NCBI GenBank assembly: GCA_021845325.1 | Contig: JAKBRR010000047.1 | Span: 1-9,138 of the forward strand | Length of the DNA: 9,138 nucleotides | Direction: 5' to 3' | From: Thermoplasmata archaeon | GTDB taxonomy: Archaea; Thermoplasmatota; Thermoplasmata; Thermoplasmatales; Thermoplasmataceae | In this document: piece by piece, positions 1 through 6,004 of the stretch | Layout: the number at the start of each line of letters is the position of its first letter | Numbering within the stretch: position 1 is the first letter of the stretch | The notes under the pieces: model-generated | Database searches by the model: none | What the model was told of the DNA's origin: nothing | Seen by the model: only the letters and a program-made list of their open reading frames with translations | Translations under genes and position numbers: made by a program

Positions 1-99
1 TATTTATTAATTATAACGGCAATAGAGGGAGTTTATTCTGATTATTTTGTAATTAACTATTTTATTAAATATTTCAAAAATAAAAAAGAGGTAAAATAA
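1..99 (+). CDS. Possible C-terminal end of an upstream gene (partial)
   Basis: Frame 1 is open from the first base to a TAA at 97-99 and gives about 32 residues ending in a lysine-rich tail (KYFKNKKEVK), which looks like a normal C-terminus. The stop lies one base before the ATG of the next small ORF and a GAGGT ribosome-binding site overlaps its last codons, which is the packing seen in the rest of the plus-strand genes. The stretch is too short to assign a function. In DNA this AT-rich an open run of 33 codons can occur by chance, so the call is tentative. If it is not coding, the AT-rich segment around 58-80 could instead be the promoter of the integrase cluster. Confidence 0.4.
   Translation, partial: YLLIITAIEGVYSDYFVINYFIKYFKNKKEVK
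88..92 (+). promoter_or_regulatory. Ribosome-binding site of the 16-codon leader ORF
   Basis: GAGGT sits 8 nt upstream of the ATG at 101. It is the main reason to take the tiny ORF there seriously, since a match of this quality at the right distance is otherwise seen in this window in front of real genes. Confidence 0.45.
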
Positions 100-100
100 T

Positions 101-151
101 ATGTCCTATTCTTGCACGTATAGGACAAAAATAAGGAGGAAAAAAATATGA
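101..151 (+). CDS. 16-residue leader/upstream ORF coupled to the integrase
   Basis: ATG at 101 to TGA at 149-151 encodes MSYSCTYRTKIRRKKI. It has its own GAGGT site 8 nt upstream, and its stop overlaps the integrase start as ATGA (148-151), the same junction used between established genes of the downstream operon. The GGAGG that serves the integrase lies inside this ORF as AGG-AGG (Arg-Arg) codons, so a ribosome translating it would cross the integrase ribosome-binding site. An inverted repeat is also embedded in it. This could be a translational leader controlling integrase output, a tiny basic peptide, or a chance frame. No homologue is recognised. Confidence 0.4.
   Translation: MSYSCTYRTKIRRKKI
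102..127 (+). repeat. 8-bp inverted repeat upstream of the integrase
   Basis: TGTCCTAT (102-109) and ATAGGACA (120-127) are perfect inverted arms around a 10-nt centre. In RNA this is a stem-loop ending 7 nt before the GGAGG of the integrase. In DNA it could be a dyad for a dimeric regulator or arm/core sites for the recombinase encoded just downstream. The sequence does not decide between these. No second copy was noticed in the window. Confidence 0.5.
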
Positions 152-771
152 ATATATATACTGTAAGAAAAATGAAAAGAAAGAAAAATAAGAAAAGTCT
201 TAAAACGCATGAGAATAAGACAGGCAAAACTAGGGTGAGGCATTCTAATGATCCACTGAAAAAAGATGAGGTCGAGGCCCTTCTCAATGGAGTTGACAAT
301 ATCCAGGACCATACTTTTTTAGTCGTTGGTTTCTATAGCGGGATGAGGATCTCTGAAATAATATCAATTGAGGAAATCTCTCTCAATGAAGCTGAGGGCC
401 GCATACATATATGGGATGAGAAGAAGAATCTCTATAGGGATGTCTATGTCCCTTCAATTGTATTTTCAGTTTTAAGAAGATATATAAATTCAATAAAAAA
501 TAGAAAAGATCCACGCCTGTTTCCTTTCTCTAAAAAAACAGCTGAGAGGAAAATAGAATCATGGACCACGAAGATTTTGGGTAAAACTAAATCCTGGCAT
601 GCAGTGAGGCATACCTATATTTCACTTTCCAGGGAGCTAGAATTACCAATGGAGATCGTCATCGCAAACACTGGCGACACTCCGGCCACCATCCTCAAAT
701 ATTATTCAAAGCCATCTCCGGAATTTGTCAGAAGAATAATAGAGGAAAAGAAATTATTTGAGGTGAAATAG
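148..771 (+). CDS. Tyrosine recombinase/integrase, catalytic domain only
   Basis: A site-specific recombinase of the tyrosine (phage integrase/XerC-D) superfamily, expected to integrate or excise the element through a covalent 3'-phosphotyrosine intermediate. Visible motifs are SGMRISE with catalytic Arg67, a Lys near 92-93 before the VYVP strand, WHAVRHTYIS with His151 and Arg154, and TILKYYSK with the nucleophile most likely Tyr186 (9 residues after the GD position; Tyr185 is adjacent). Where most members have a Gly-His or Gly-Trp before the tyrosine, this one has Gly176-Asp177. At 207 residues it lacks the usual N-terminal SAM-like core-binding domain: about 35 basic residues precede the catalytic fold. 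The start at 148 is supported by GGAGG at 135-139. It is followed 5 nt later by the Sm-like gene. Superfamily membership is secure; the target site is unknown. Confidence 0.93.
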   Translation: MNIYTVRKMKRKKNKKSLKTHENKTGKTRVRHSNDPLKKDEVEALLNGVDNIQDHTFLVVGFYSGMRISEIISIEEISLNEAEGRIHIWDEKKNLYRDVYVPSIVFSVLRRYINSIKNRKDPRLFPFSKKTAERKIESWTTKILGKTKSWHAVRHTYISLSRELELPMEIVIANTGDTPATILKYYSKPSPEFVRRIIEEKKLFEVK

Positions 772-776
772 AAAAT

Positions 777-977
777 ATGGGAATATTCAAAAAGAAATAT
801 CTATTCCAGGATGGCGATACAATAGAGATCCATATAAATCAAAATGGCTTTGATAATTTTTTCCTTGGGAAATTAGAAGGAATGGATCAAACAGGCATAT
901 TTATCCGAAATGACCATGGCCATTTTTTTATTCCAATTCACCAGGTATTATATTTTAAAAAGGTGGATGAGAAATGA
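777..977 (+). CDS. Sm/Hfq-like small beta-barrel protein (putative)
   Basis: A 66-residue, strand-rich protein with no membrane segment. Residues 31-61 have the layout of an Sm fold: GKLEGMDQTGIFIRN resembles the Sm1 motif (Gly, then Asp plus a polar residue, then a hydrophobic strand), and FFIPIHQVLYF resembles the Sm2/last strand, close in layout to Hfq's Asp-Gln and Lys-His regions. If this is right it would form a ring that binds RNA. The family match is by eye, and other SH3-like barrels remain possible. ATG at 777 is preceded by GAGGTGA at 760-766, inside the end of the integrase gene. Its stop overlaps the next gene (974-977), so the two are probably translationally coupled. The position beside the integrase suggests a regulatory role in the element's early cluster. 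Confidence 0.72.
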   Translation: MGIFKKKYLFQDGDTIEIHINQNGFDNFFLGKLEGMDQTGIFIRNDHGHFFIPIHQVLYFKKVDEK

Positions 978-1210
978 AAAGGTCCTTTACAATAGATAAG
1001 GAATGTGTGGCATATATTATCGGGGGACTTGAATCAAGGTCAATGTCTCTTCTGGATATTCAGATATATCTAGCTTCCAAGAAAATAAATATTTCCATTG
1101 GAGAATTAAGGTCTATTCTTTCCGGATTATATTTTCTTGGCATTATCGATAGGCACAAAACAAGGAAAAAATCATATAAATATCAAATATTAAAATCTAA
1201 AATCCAGTAA
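974..1210 (+). CDS. Small winged-helix DNA-binding protein (putative)
   Basis: A 78-residue basic protein with the pattern of a single winged-helix domain: helix 1 around 7-20, helix 2 around 24-35 (SLLDIQIYLASKK), recognition helix around 41-54 (SIGELRSILSGLYFLG), then a basic beta-hairpin wing at about 57-74 (IIDRHKTRKKSYKYQIL). The 'LxxLxxLGxIxR...YxI' end is typical of archaeal wHTH regulators. It overlaps the stop of the Sm-like gene by 4 nt and is the last gene before the 68-nt gap that precedes the long operon. It is therefore a good candidate for a repressor or activator of either the integrase cluster or the structural operon. The exact regulator family is not recognised. Confidence 0.75.
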   Translation: MKRSFTIDKECVAYIIGGLESRSMSLLDIQIYLASKKINISIGELRSILSGLYFLGIIDRHKTRKKSYKYQILKSKIQ

Positions 1211-1278
1211 AATCCTGATTTTCTGATTAAAAAAGTGCGGAGGTCATCTTACTTCTAGTTGATTGTGTTATTATAATT
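1211..1278 (+). promoter_or_regulatory. Intergenic gap, probable control region of the long operon
   Basis: This is the largest non-coding gap among the plus-strand genes. It holds a direct repeat CTGATT (1215-1220 and 1223-1228), an A-run at 1229-1234, a GGAGGT at 1239-1244 that has no usable start codon at normal distance, and an AT-rich TTATTATAAT at 1269-1278 that could be a TATA element. If that TATA is used, transcription would begin near 1300, past the start of the 40-residue ORF, and would favour the surface-protein gene at 1398 as the first gene. No clear BRE was identified. Confidence 0.35.
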
Positions 1279-1401
1279 ATGAAGGAAACTAGAAAGGAAG
1301 GAAAAATCAGAATCACAATTGAAGGGCCCGCATCGGCCTTTCGAAATGTGAAAAGAAGGAAAGGCTCTAAAACAAGAAGGGTAAGGGTGGTCCACAAATG
1401 A
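1279..1401 (+). CDS. 40-residue basic protein, unknown function
   Basis: ATG at 1279 to TGA at 1399-1401 gives 40 residues, about 16 of them Lys/Arg. They form two strand-like segments (GKIRITIEG and TRRVRVVHK) around a very basic middle (NVKRRKGSKTRR). The stop overlaps the ATG of the surface-protein gene as ATGA, the standard junction of this operon, and the ribosome-binding site of that next gene lies within its last codons. No ribosome-binding site precedes it, so it would have to be leaderless or weakly translated. It may be a small nucleic-acid-binding protein. The alternative is that the region is the untranslated leader of the next gene. Confidence 0.5.
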   Translation: MKETRKEGKIRITIEGPASAFRNVKRRKGSKTRRVRVVHK

Positions 1402-2804
1402 TGAATAAAAAGCTTCTTTTATCATTTGCAATTCTCATCGCCGCATTATTTTTGATGGCGCCAGCAGGCTCATCCCTTCATCCCCTTCCGGAAACATCAA
1501 CATCAGCCACAAATTACCAGCCAGATCCAACACTCAATACAAATGCCACCTGGGCAACATTTTATAGCGGCTGGAACGAAACAGAATATAACAACGGAAC
1601 AGCCAATGTATCATTGAATGCAGGATTAAGCACATTTTACAAAAATCCAATATCAGTAAACCCGTCAGATATAGAAGCATACGGGCTATTGCAGAATGAT
1701 AAATTAGGATCAGACAAATACTGGAATGATACAGGAATATGGAGCACATCAGGAACGGCAGGAACATTAAAAACAGGTACAATAGGCAATGGAACCACAT
1801 TATCATTTACCGTAGCAGGAAACAGCACTAACGGCACATCCTCAACAATATATTCATCCATACCCATAGCAGACTATCCAAGCAACAATTTAAAATATGA
1901 TTTCATTACAGGAATATTAAGCCTGAGTGGCCCAACGGTAACAGGGGTTAACTCATACTTTTATTTCACTAACAGTACAGGAATAAACGGGAATTTTGTA
2001 AACGATAAAATAACGCCGGGAGAAAATATATATTTTAGCCTTCCACTATCAGAACTGCCAATAGGATTAAACACATCAGCAGGAAAAGGATATTCAAGCG
2101 ATTTAATAATAAATATAGGATTAAACACACCAGCAGGAGCATCATCATCTGATTCATGGACAGCGACAGTTTCAGGATTAGCCTTTACAGATTATGCCAT
2201 ACCCCTTGGAACAAATGCAACAGGAGCCCCAGTGGTAAATGCAATAGATCCGACTATGTCCACATTCGGCAGCCCGGAGCTAAAATACACTGAAGTAATA
2301 AACAACGGCTATTCAGTTGCATTATCTGCATCACCTAACAATCTCACACAGGTTCAGACACCAATCACATCAGGCAATTATATAGAACAGGTCCAGTACT
2401 CGGGAACATTCGGTCTTCCAAGTGCTCCAGATTTAAGCTACAGTGCCTCAAATATTACATTCCCACTGACCGTGCCTGCTAGCCAAATCCAGGTCCTAAC
2501 CCTTGGCGGTGTATCATATACGAATGCACTGGGAAACAAAACAAACGGGACCGTTCAATTGGTTTCTGGAATAAACCCAACCGTATCCACATCATACTAT
2601 GCCATCGTTGAGTACACAGCCTCACAGTGGAACCAGATATCGCATCCGGCCGGATTCTTCACCTTTGACGGAATCGCATACTACTTCTTCATAGCCATAG
2701 GAGCCATCGCAGGAATTCTCGGCTTAGCCGGAGCAGTAAGGCATGCACATACAAAGGCAGAGCAGGAGAGAAAGGTCGATAATATGCCAAGGAGGGGAAG
2801 GTAA
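1398..2804 (+). CDS. Secreted, membrane-anchored surface (spike-like) protein
   Basis: A 468-residue protein with an N-terminal signal peptide (KK at 4-5, hydrophobic 6-20, probable cleavage after about 24-26). The long extracellular part (about 27-420) is rich in Ser/Thr/Asn/Gly and carries about fifteen N-X-S/T sequons, and one hydrophobic helix (about 428-446) precedes a basic tail RHAHTKAEQERK...RRGR. The topology is thus outside with a C-terminal anchor, as in S-layer-like proteins or virion spikes. No catalytic motif is visible. The ectodomain is probably beta-rich and is expected to be N-glycosylated. GGTGGT at 1386-1391 supports the start at 1398; ATG at 1401 is an alternative. It leads the membrane-protein operon. 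Codon use changes along the gene: A-ending (ACA, TCA, GCA) up to about 2340, then many C-ending codons (ATC, GCC, TTC) through the anchor. Specific family not recognised. Confidence 0.8.
   Translation: MMNKKLLLSFAILIAALFLMAPAGSSLHPLPETSTSATNYQPDPTLNTNATWATFYSGWNETEYNNGTANVSLNAGLSTFYKNPISVNPSDIEAYGLLQNDKLGSDKYWNDTGIWSTSGTAGTLKTGTIGNGTTLSFTVAGNSTNGTSSTIYSSIPIADYPSNNLKYDFITGILSLSGPTVTGVNSYFYFTNSTGINGNFVNDKITPGENIYFSLPLSELPIGLNTSAGKGYSSDLIINIGLNTPAGASSSDSWTATVSGLAFTDYAIPLGTNATGAPVVNAIDPTMSTFGSPELKYTEVINNGYSVALSASPNNLTQVQTPITSGNYIEQVQYSGTFGLPSAPDLSYSASNITFPLTVPASQIQVLTLGGVSYTNALGNKTNGTVQLVSGINPTVSTSYYAIVEYTASQWNQISHPAGFFTFDGIAYYFFIAIGAIAGILGLAGAVRHAHTKAEQERKVDNMPRRGR
2789..2796 (+). promoter_or_regulatory. 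Ribosome-binding site fixing the start at 2806
   Basis: AAGGAGGG ends 9 nt before the ATG at 2806. The frame is open further upstream (to an ATG at 2743), but that would lie inside the surface-protein gene without a site of this quality, so 2806 is chosen. Confidence 0.7.
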
Positions 2805-2805
2805 A

Positions 2806-3078
2806 ATGTCAGAAGTAAAGCACAAGGCAACCGGCATCTTTGCATTGCTCATCCTCGATTTAATCCTCTCAGCGGTCCTTATTCCAATAATAGAAATCGA
2901 AACAAATATCGGCTATACAGATAGCGTTATCGGTGCATTCATCATCTTTGTCATTATCCTAATATTCGGTTCGGCATCAATCGGTGCATATGATTTGGAT
3001 AAAAAGCACCACTGGCATGAGAGGGTGTATAACAGGGCAAGGAAGACAGTTCACAGGCACAAGAAGTACAAGAAGTGA
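2806..3078 (+). CDS. Small two-helix membrane protein with basic tail
   Basis: A 90-residue protein with two hydrophobic helices (about 10-29 and 41-60) joined by a short acidic outside loop (EIETNIGYTDS), and a C-terminal tail (62-90) rich in His, Lys and Arg (DKKHHWHERVYNRARK...HRHKKYKK). By the positive-inside rule both ends are in the cytoplasm, where the tail could contact nucleic acid or acidic partner proteins. It starts one base after the stop of the surface-protein gene. Codon use (ATC, CTC, GTC) matches the 3' end of that gene and differs from the next gene. Family not recognised; a minor membrane component of the particle or apparatus built by this operon is plausible. Confidence 0.8.
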   Translation: MSEVKHKATGIFALLILDLILSAVLIPIIEIETNIGYTDSVIGAFIIFVIILIFGSASIGAYDLDKKHHWHERVYNRARKTVHRHKKYKK

Positions 3079-3082
3079 TGCA

Positions 3083-3523
3083 ATGATAAATATATCTACA
3101 TTTTTACATAAATTTACCAAAATAAAATTATTTTTTAAAAAATTACGTTCAAAGATTAAATTATTCTTATTTTCAGTCATTATGTTTTTAACATTTTCAT
3201 ATCCATCATTCCCATCATACAACGGAAATATTGGCACATATCTATTAGAATTAATTTTCTGGGTTATTTCCATTCCATTCATAGCTCTTGGAAATTTCAT
3301 TACTGGCATAATGGGTGGTGTCACATCAGGGGCCTCATCCTCTGCATCTTCTGTTCTGGGTTTCATCGGCACTGAATTTACTAATTCCGAGCATGATTTT
3401 GCATTTGCAGGCCCATTTGCAATTATTCTTGCATCCCTTGTCTGGGGCATTGCATTGCTAATTATTATATTCTTTATATTCAAGGCTATACAGCTTGCTT
3501 TACATGAATCGGAGGATGATTGA
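3083..3523 (+). CDS. Three-helix membrane protein, upstream member of a tandem pair
   Basis: A 146-residue protein. A basic, amphipathic N-terminus (HKFTKIKLFFKKLRSKIK) leads into hydrophobic segments at about 27-40, 54-80 and 108-136, and it ends in an acidic tail (HESEDD). A Gly/Ser/Ala-rich stretch (79-92) lies in the middle. It shares the spaced motifs PSFPSYxxNI (41-50) and FAGPF (108-112) with the next gene's product, which suggests a diverged duplication. ATG at 3083, 4 nt after the preceding stop, is the sensible start: the frame opens further upstream only as a shadow of the preceding gene's tail. The first 140 bases are strikingly AT-rich, with a sharp change of codon style from the gene before. 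Function unknown. Confidence 0.78.
   Translation: MINISTFLHKFTKIKLFFKKLRSKIKLFLFSVIMFLTFSYPSFPSYNGNIGTYLLELIFWVISIPFIALGNFITGIMGGVTSGASSSASSVLGFIGTEFTNSEHDFAFAGPFAIILASLVWGIALLIIIFFIFKAIQLALHESEDD
3511..3515 (+). promoter_or_regulatory. GGAGG directly abutting the next start codon
   Basis: GGAGG touches the ATG at 3516 with no spacer, so it cannot serve that ATG in the usual way. In-frame alternatives are ATG at 3504 and TTG at 3495, both upstream of it. No in-frame start lies at the normal 5-9 nt downstream. The start of the next gene is therefore uncertain by a few codons, and initiation may depend on coupling to the preceding gene. Confidence 0.4.
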
Positions 3524-3959
3524 TACGCATGCCCCGGTGTTTCCAAAATCATCTCTTTATACCGGTTCATTTCCATCATTTCCAACATATGTTGTAAACA
3601 TCAAAATTGCCGGCTATTCTATATGGAGCTTTTCTGTTCCAAACATTGCCCAGATTCCGGCATGGATCGGTTCTCTGGTCATATATGGTCTTCTATGGAG
3701 CCTTGGCTGGGTAGCAGCTGTATTTTTATATATCTTCGAGGCCTTTGATTATTATACCATATCTTATCTTGTTGAAGGCATAAACTTTGTTTTGGATGAG
3801 TTTAACAACATTCTCTCTGTATTTGAGAATGTATCAAGGTTTGCAGGCCCATTCGGCATTGATGTTGCAGCCCTCTTTATGGGCATTCTTCTTCTGGGCA
3901 TAATCTTCATAGCATATTTAGTCATAAAAGGCCTTCTTGCGGTATTTGGGGGTGCATAA
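3516..3959 (+). CDS. Membrane protein, downstream member of a tandem pair
   Basis: A 147-residue protein from ATG 3516 (151 from ATG 3504), overlapping the preceding gene by 8 nt. An N-terminal polar part with PSFPTYxxNI (20-29) is followed by hydrophobic segments at about 50-75 and 113-143, with an amphipathic stretch between them (VEGINFVLDEFNNILSVF) and FAGPF (109-113) just before the last helix. The two motifs and their order match the preceding protein (PSFPSYxxNI and FAGPF before the last helix), although the spacing is 22 residues longer here. Overall the pair looks like diverged paralogues with the same topology at the C-terminal end. No enzymatic motif is seen. It could be a subunit of a membrane assembly; family not recognised. 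Confidence 0.78.
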   Translation: MIDTHAPVFPKSSLYTGSFPSFPTYVVNIKIAGYSIWSFSVPNIAQIPAWIGSLVIYGLLWSLGWVAAVFLYIFEAFDYYTISYLVEGINFVLDEFNNILSVFENVSRFAGPFGIDVAALFMGILLLGIIFIAYLVIKGLLAVFGGA

Positions 3960-3960
3960 A

Positions 3961-4218
3961 ATGGATAAAAAGCAGGTTGAAACAATAGATTACATCGCTG
4001 GATTGGTTCTCGGAATTATAGGCATGATATTCTTCATAGCCTTCATGGGTGTTGACGCCTATATGTTTAACATAAGCCCTCCAGCATGGACCCGTTCAAT
4101 AGATGATAATATCTTTCTCCAGCCTTTCTGGCTTGATCTTCTTTCATTTATCATGTTGATAGCTCTTTTAGTTCTTTTCTTCCTTAAGCCATCTAAAACC
4201 AGGAGGCCTAAAAAATGA
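3961..4218 (+). CDS. Small two-helix membrane protein
   Basis: An 85-residue protein with hydrophobic helices at about 11-36 and 57-75, a 20-residue polar loop between them (NISPPAWTRSIDDN), and a basic C-terminus (KPSKTRRPKK). Both ends are predicted cytoplasmic. It starts one base after the preceding stop, with GGGGTG at 3949-3954 as ribosome-binding site, and its own stop overlaps the next start by 4 nt. The frame extends eight codons upstream to a TTG inside the preceding gene, which is less likely. No family recognised. Confidence 0.8.
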   Translation: MDKKQVETIDYIAGLVLGIIGMIFFIAFMGVDAYMFNISPPAWTRSIDDNIFLQPFWLDLLSFIMLIALLVLFFLKPSKTRRPKK

Positions 4219-4571
4219 TATCACTATCCTCAATAGGAAAATCTTTACTTGCATATGTTTCCAGTGCACATTATTTAGTTATAGTCCTGGTGATTATCCT
4301 TGCATACATAATCCTCAAGGAAGGGCTCAAGCATGCAGGTGAGAATCACGGCATAATAGCCTTTATTATCATTTCTCTAGTCTTTGGCCTATTATTATAC
4401 CTTCATCTCTATCTATACTCGTTGCTGGCCTTCCTGGTACTCATTTTGATAGGATATTATAGCATTAAAAAGGATGACTTCGAGGCAAAGAGGGAGGCAA
4501 AGCATAGGGCCAAGTCTGAATATTATCAGAACAAGTATAACTCAAAATACCAGAAGGGTGGTAAGCAGTGA
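4215..4571 (+). CDS. Three-helix membrane protein with charged tail
   Basis: A 118-residue protein with hydrophobic segments at about 18-34, 46-63 and 66-82, followed by a charged, probably helical cytoplasmic tail (85-118: KKDDFEAKREAKHRAKSEYY...). The alternating Lys/Glu/Ala pattern of the tail suggests a coiled coil or a docking surface. It overlaps its neighbours by 4 nt on both sides (ATGA upstream, GTGA downstream), so it should be made together with the adjacent membrane proteins. Function and family are unknown; a structural membrane component is the plainest reading. Confidence 0.8.
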   Translation: MISLSSIGKSLLAYVSSAHYLVIVLVIILAYIILKEGLKHAGENHGIIAFIIISLVFGLLLYLHLYLYSLLAFLVLILIGYYSIKKDDFEAKREAKHRAKSEYYQNKYNSKYQKGGKQ

Positions 4572-6004
4572 AAAAATTTCTGATTATCCCTGTAATTCTG
4601 ATTCTAATCTCTGTTTTTCTTCTTGTTCCTATCTCTCATATATCTCCTGTTGAATCTCCATCAGGCTTCCAGCCAGACTCTTCAGTAGTCATAAGCGGCC
4701 ACGTTTTGCCTAATGGCGATCTGGCCTTATTTTATTATAATTCTCCCTCCGGAATAAATATAATCCATTCAGATACCATTATACCGGTAAACAATATCTC
4801 TTTAGATTTATACTCTTTAAAAGCCGAAAATATCACTATTTCAGTCGCACAGTTTTCCGGGTATTATGTGCATAATGTAACGACCAAAATAGGCAACAAT
4901 ACCACAATAACAACGCCGGTAAAATCAATGATAAATCCTGTATATTCAAACGAAACTATAAGAACTCAGTACAGGCAGTTAGAATCTTTCTCAATAAATC
5001 TTCCAACAACATCCACTGAAAAGAATGTATCAATATCAATTGATAATGAAACATTTTTCATGCTTCATAAAACATCCCCAAACATAATACCGAATTATTT
5101 CTCGGGCCTTGGCCTTCTAGGGATAGCTTTAGGTTACCTTTTCATGGGAGTCGTCATATTTTTCCTTGGCACAATTACAGCAGATCTTTTATTGAAAAGG
5201 ATGAAATACTGGCCGCCTTTTGGTAGATTGGGATGGTTTCTTATTTTATTCCTTTTATTCATTGCGATGGGCCTTATCATCCTTGCCGATTATTATCAGA
5301 TAGCATACATTCAATGGTATTACTGGCTTATTCCGTTTTATATATTCTCAACTCTGGCAATGATGGAACTATGGCCTCAGAACTGGGAGAAATGGTTCGT
5401 ATTCGTTACCGGTGATGGAGAGAATACAGAATGGGATGCAGAATTCCCAATGGTATCAAAGGCCCATGGAGGCTATGAATATTTAAGGCGTGGAAGGAAG
5501 GAAGCATTCAAAAGAATATTCCACCATATTCCTGTATCTTTCAACATTTCACAGCCGGTCGAGGGAATTCCATTGACAAAGAATGATGAGAGGATCTCTC
5601 AATTCTTCATAGCAAAGGATGAGCCATTCCTGGAATATGAGAAGCCTCAGAAGGAAGAAGAGGGAAGGAAGCACCGCCTGAGGCTTCCTAGAAGGAAGAG
5701 AATCATATCTTATAAAATACCATTGACAATGCACCATACCAAGCCAATAGCCGAGTTCCTTGGAGAGCTCCGTGCAGTAGCCCACTTCGCCACAGAGAAT
5801 GAGCAGCTTTCAGATGAGAATCTTCAGATGAAATTACAGATCGAGAAGCTTGGAATTAAGGCCAACAGGATCATGATCGATAAAATCATGGAAATTATGA
5901 CATCAAAGAAGGTCTCACCTAAATTTGTCCAGAAGGAAGAGGAGGAAAATGAAAAAAATGAAAAAAAGGAAAAGGAGGAAAGAAAAGATGAAAACAGAGA
6001 ATAA
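4568..6004 (+). CDS. Large membrane protein with outside domain and coiled cytoplasmic tail
   Basis: A 478-residue protein starting with GTG, which overlaps the preceding TGA as GTGA; GGTGG at 4557-4561 serves as ribosome-binding site. Regions in order: signal/anchor helix 4-22; outside domain about 25-176 with several N-X-S/T sequons; membrane helices about 178-206, 221-241 and 249-268; then a cytoplasmic part 270-478. The cytoplasmic part has a basic patch (367-379, HRLRLPRRKRII), a probable coiled coil (about 396-430) and a very charged Glu/Lys end. The arrangement fits a membrane platform spanning both faces of the membrane, and its place two genes before the P-loop ATPase makes a role as the ATPase's membrane partner plausible. 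No match to VirB6, VirB10 or other known secretion proteins can be claimed by eye. The topology is fairly secure; the function is not. Confidence 0.82.
   Translation: MKKFLIIPVILILISVFLLVPISHISPVESPSGFQPDSSVVISGHVLPNGDLALFYYNSPSGINIIHSDTIIPVNNISLDLYSLKAENITISVAQFSGYYVHNVTTKIGNNTTITTPVKSMINPVYSNETIRTQYRQLESFSINLPTTSTEKNVSISIDNETFFMLHKTSPNIIPNYFSGLGLLGIALGYLFMGVVIFFLGTITADLLLKRMKYWPPFGRLGWFLILFLLFIAMGLIILADYYQIAYIQWYYWLIPFYIFSTLAMMELWPQNWEKWFVFVTGDGENTEWDAEFPMVSKAHGGYEYLRRGRKEAFKRIFHHIPVSFNISQPVEGIPLTKNDERISQFFIAKDEPFLEYEKPQKEEEGRKHRLRLPRRKRIISYKIPLTMHHTKPIAEFLGELRAVAHFATENEQLSDENLQMKLQIEKLGIKANRIMIDKIMEIMTSKKVSPKFVQKEEEENEKNEKKEKEERKDENRE
5971..5978 (+). promoter_or_regulatory. Ribosome-binding site fixing the start at 5988
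   Basis: AAAGGAGG ends 9 nt before ATG 5988 and lies in the Glu/Lys-coding 3' end of the preceding gene. The frame is open upstream to 5925, but that part only gives a low-complexity Lys/Arg run that shadows the other gene, so 5988 is preferred. Confidence 0.7.

Noticed and set aside
57..312. Minus-strand open frames at the left edge
   Set aside because: They are Phe/Leu/Ser-rich shadows of the Lys-rich integrase N-terminus and the AT-rich leader.
1534..1867. Minus-strand open frames under the surface-protein gene
   Set aside because: They arise from the A-rich third positions of the plus-strand gene and give low-complexity hydrophobic sequence without start signals.
1398..2804. Surface protein as a double jelly-roll capsid protein or archaeal pilin
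   Set aside because: It has a cleavable-type signal peptide, many sequons and a C-terminal anchor, which do not fit a cytoplasmically assembled capsid protein, and it lacks a class III pilin signal.
2977..3588. Long open frame on the minus strand (about 200 codons)
   Set aside because: It lies antisense to two membrane-protein genes with good operon spacing on the plus strand, has no convincing ribosome-binding site, and its sequence mirrors the hydrophobic codons of the plus-strand genes.
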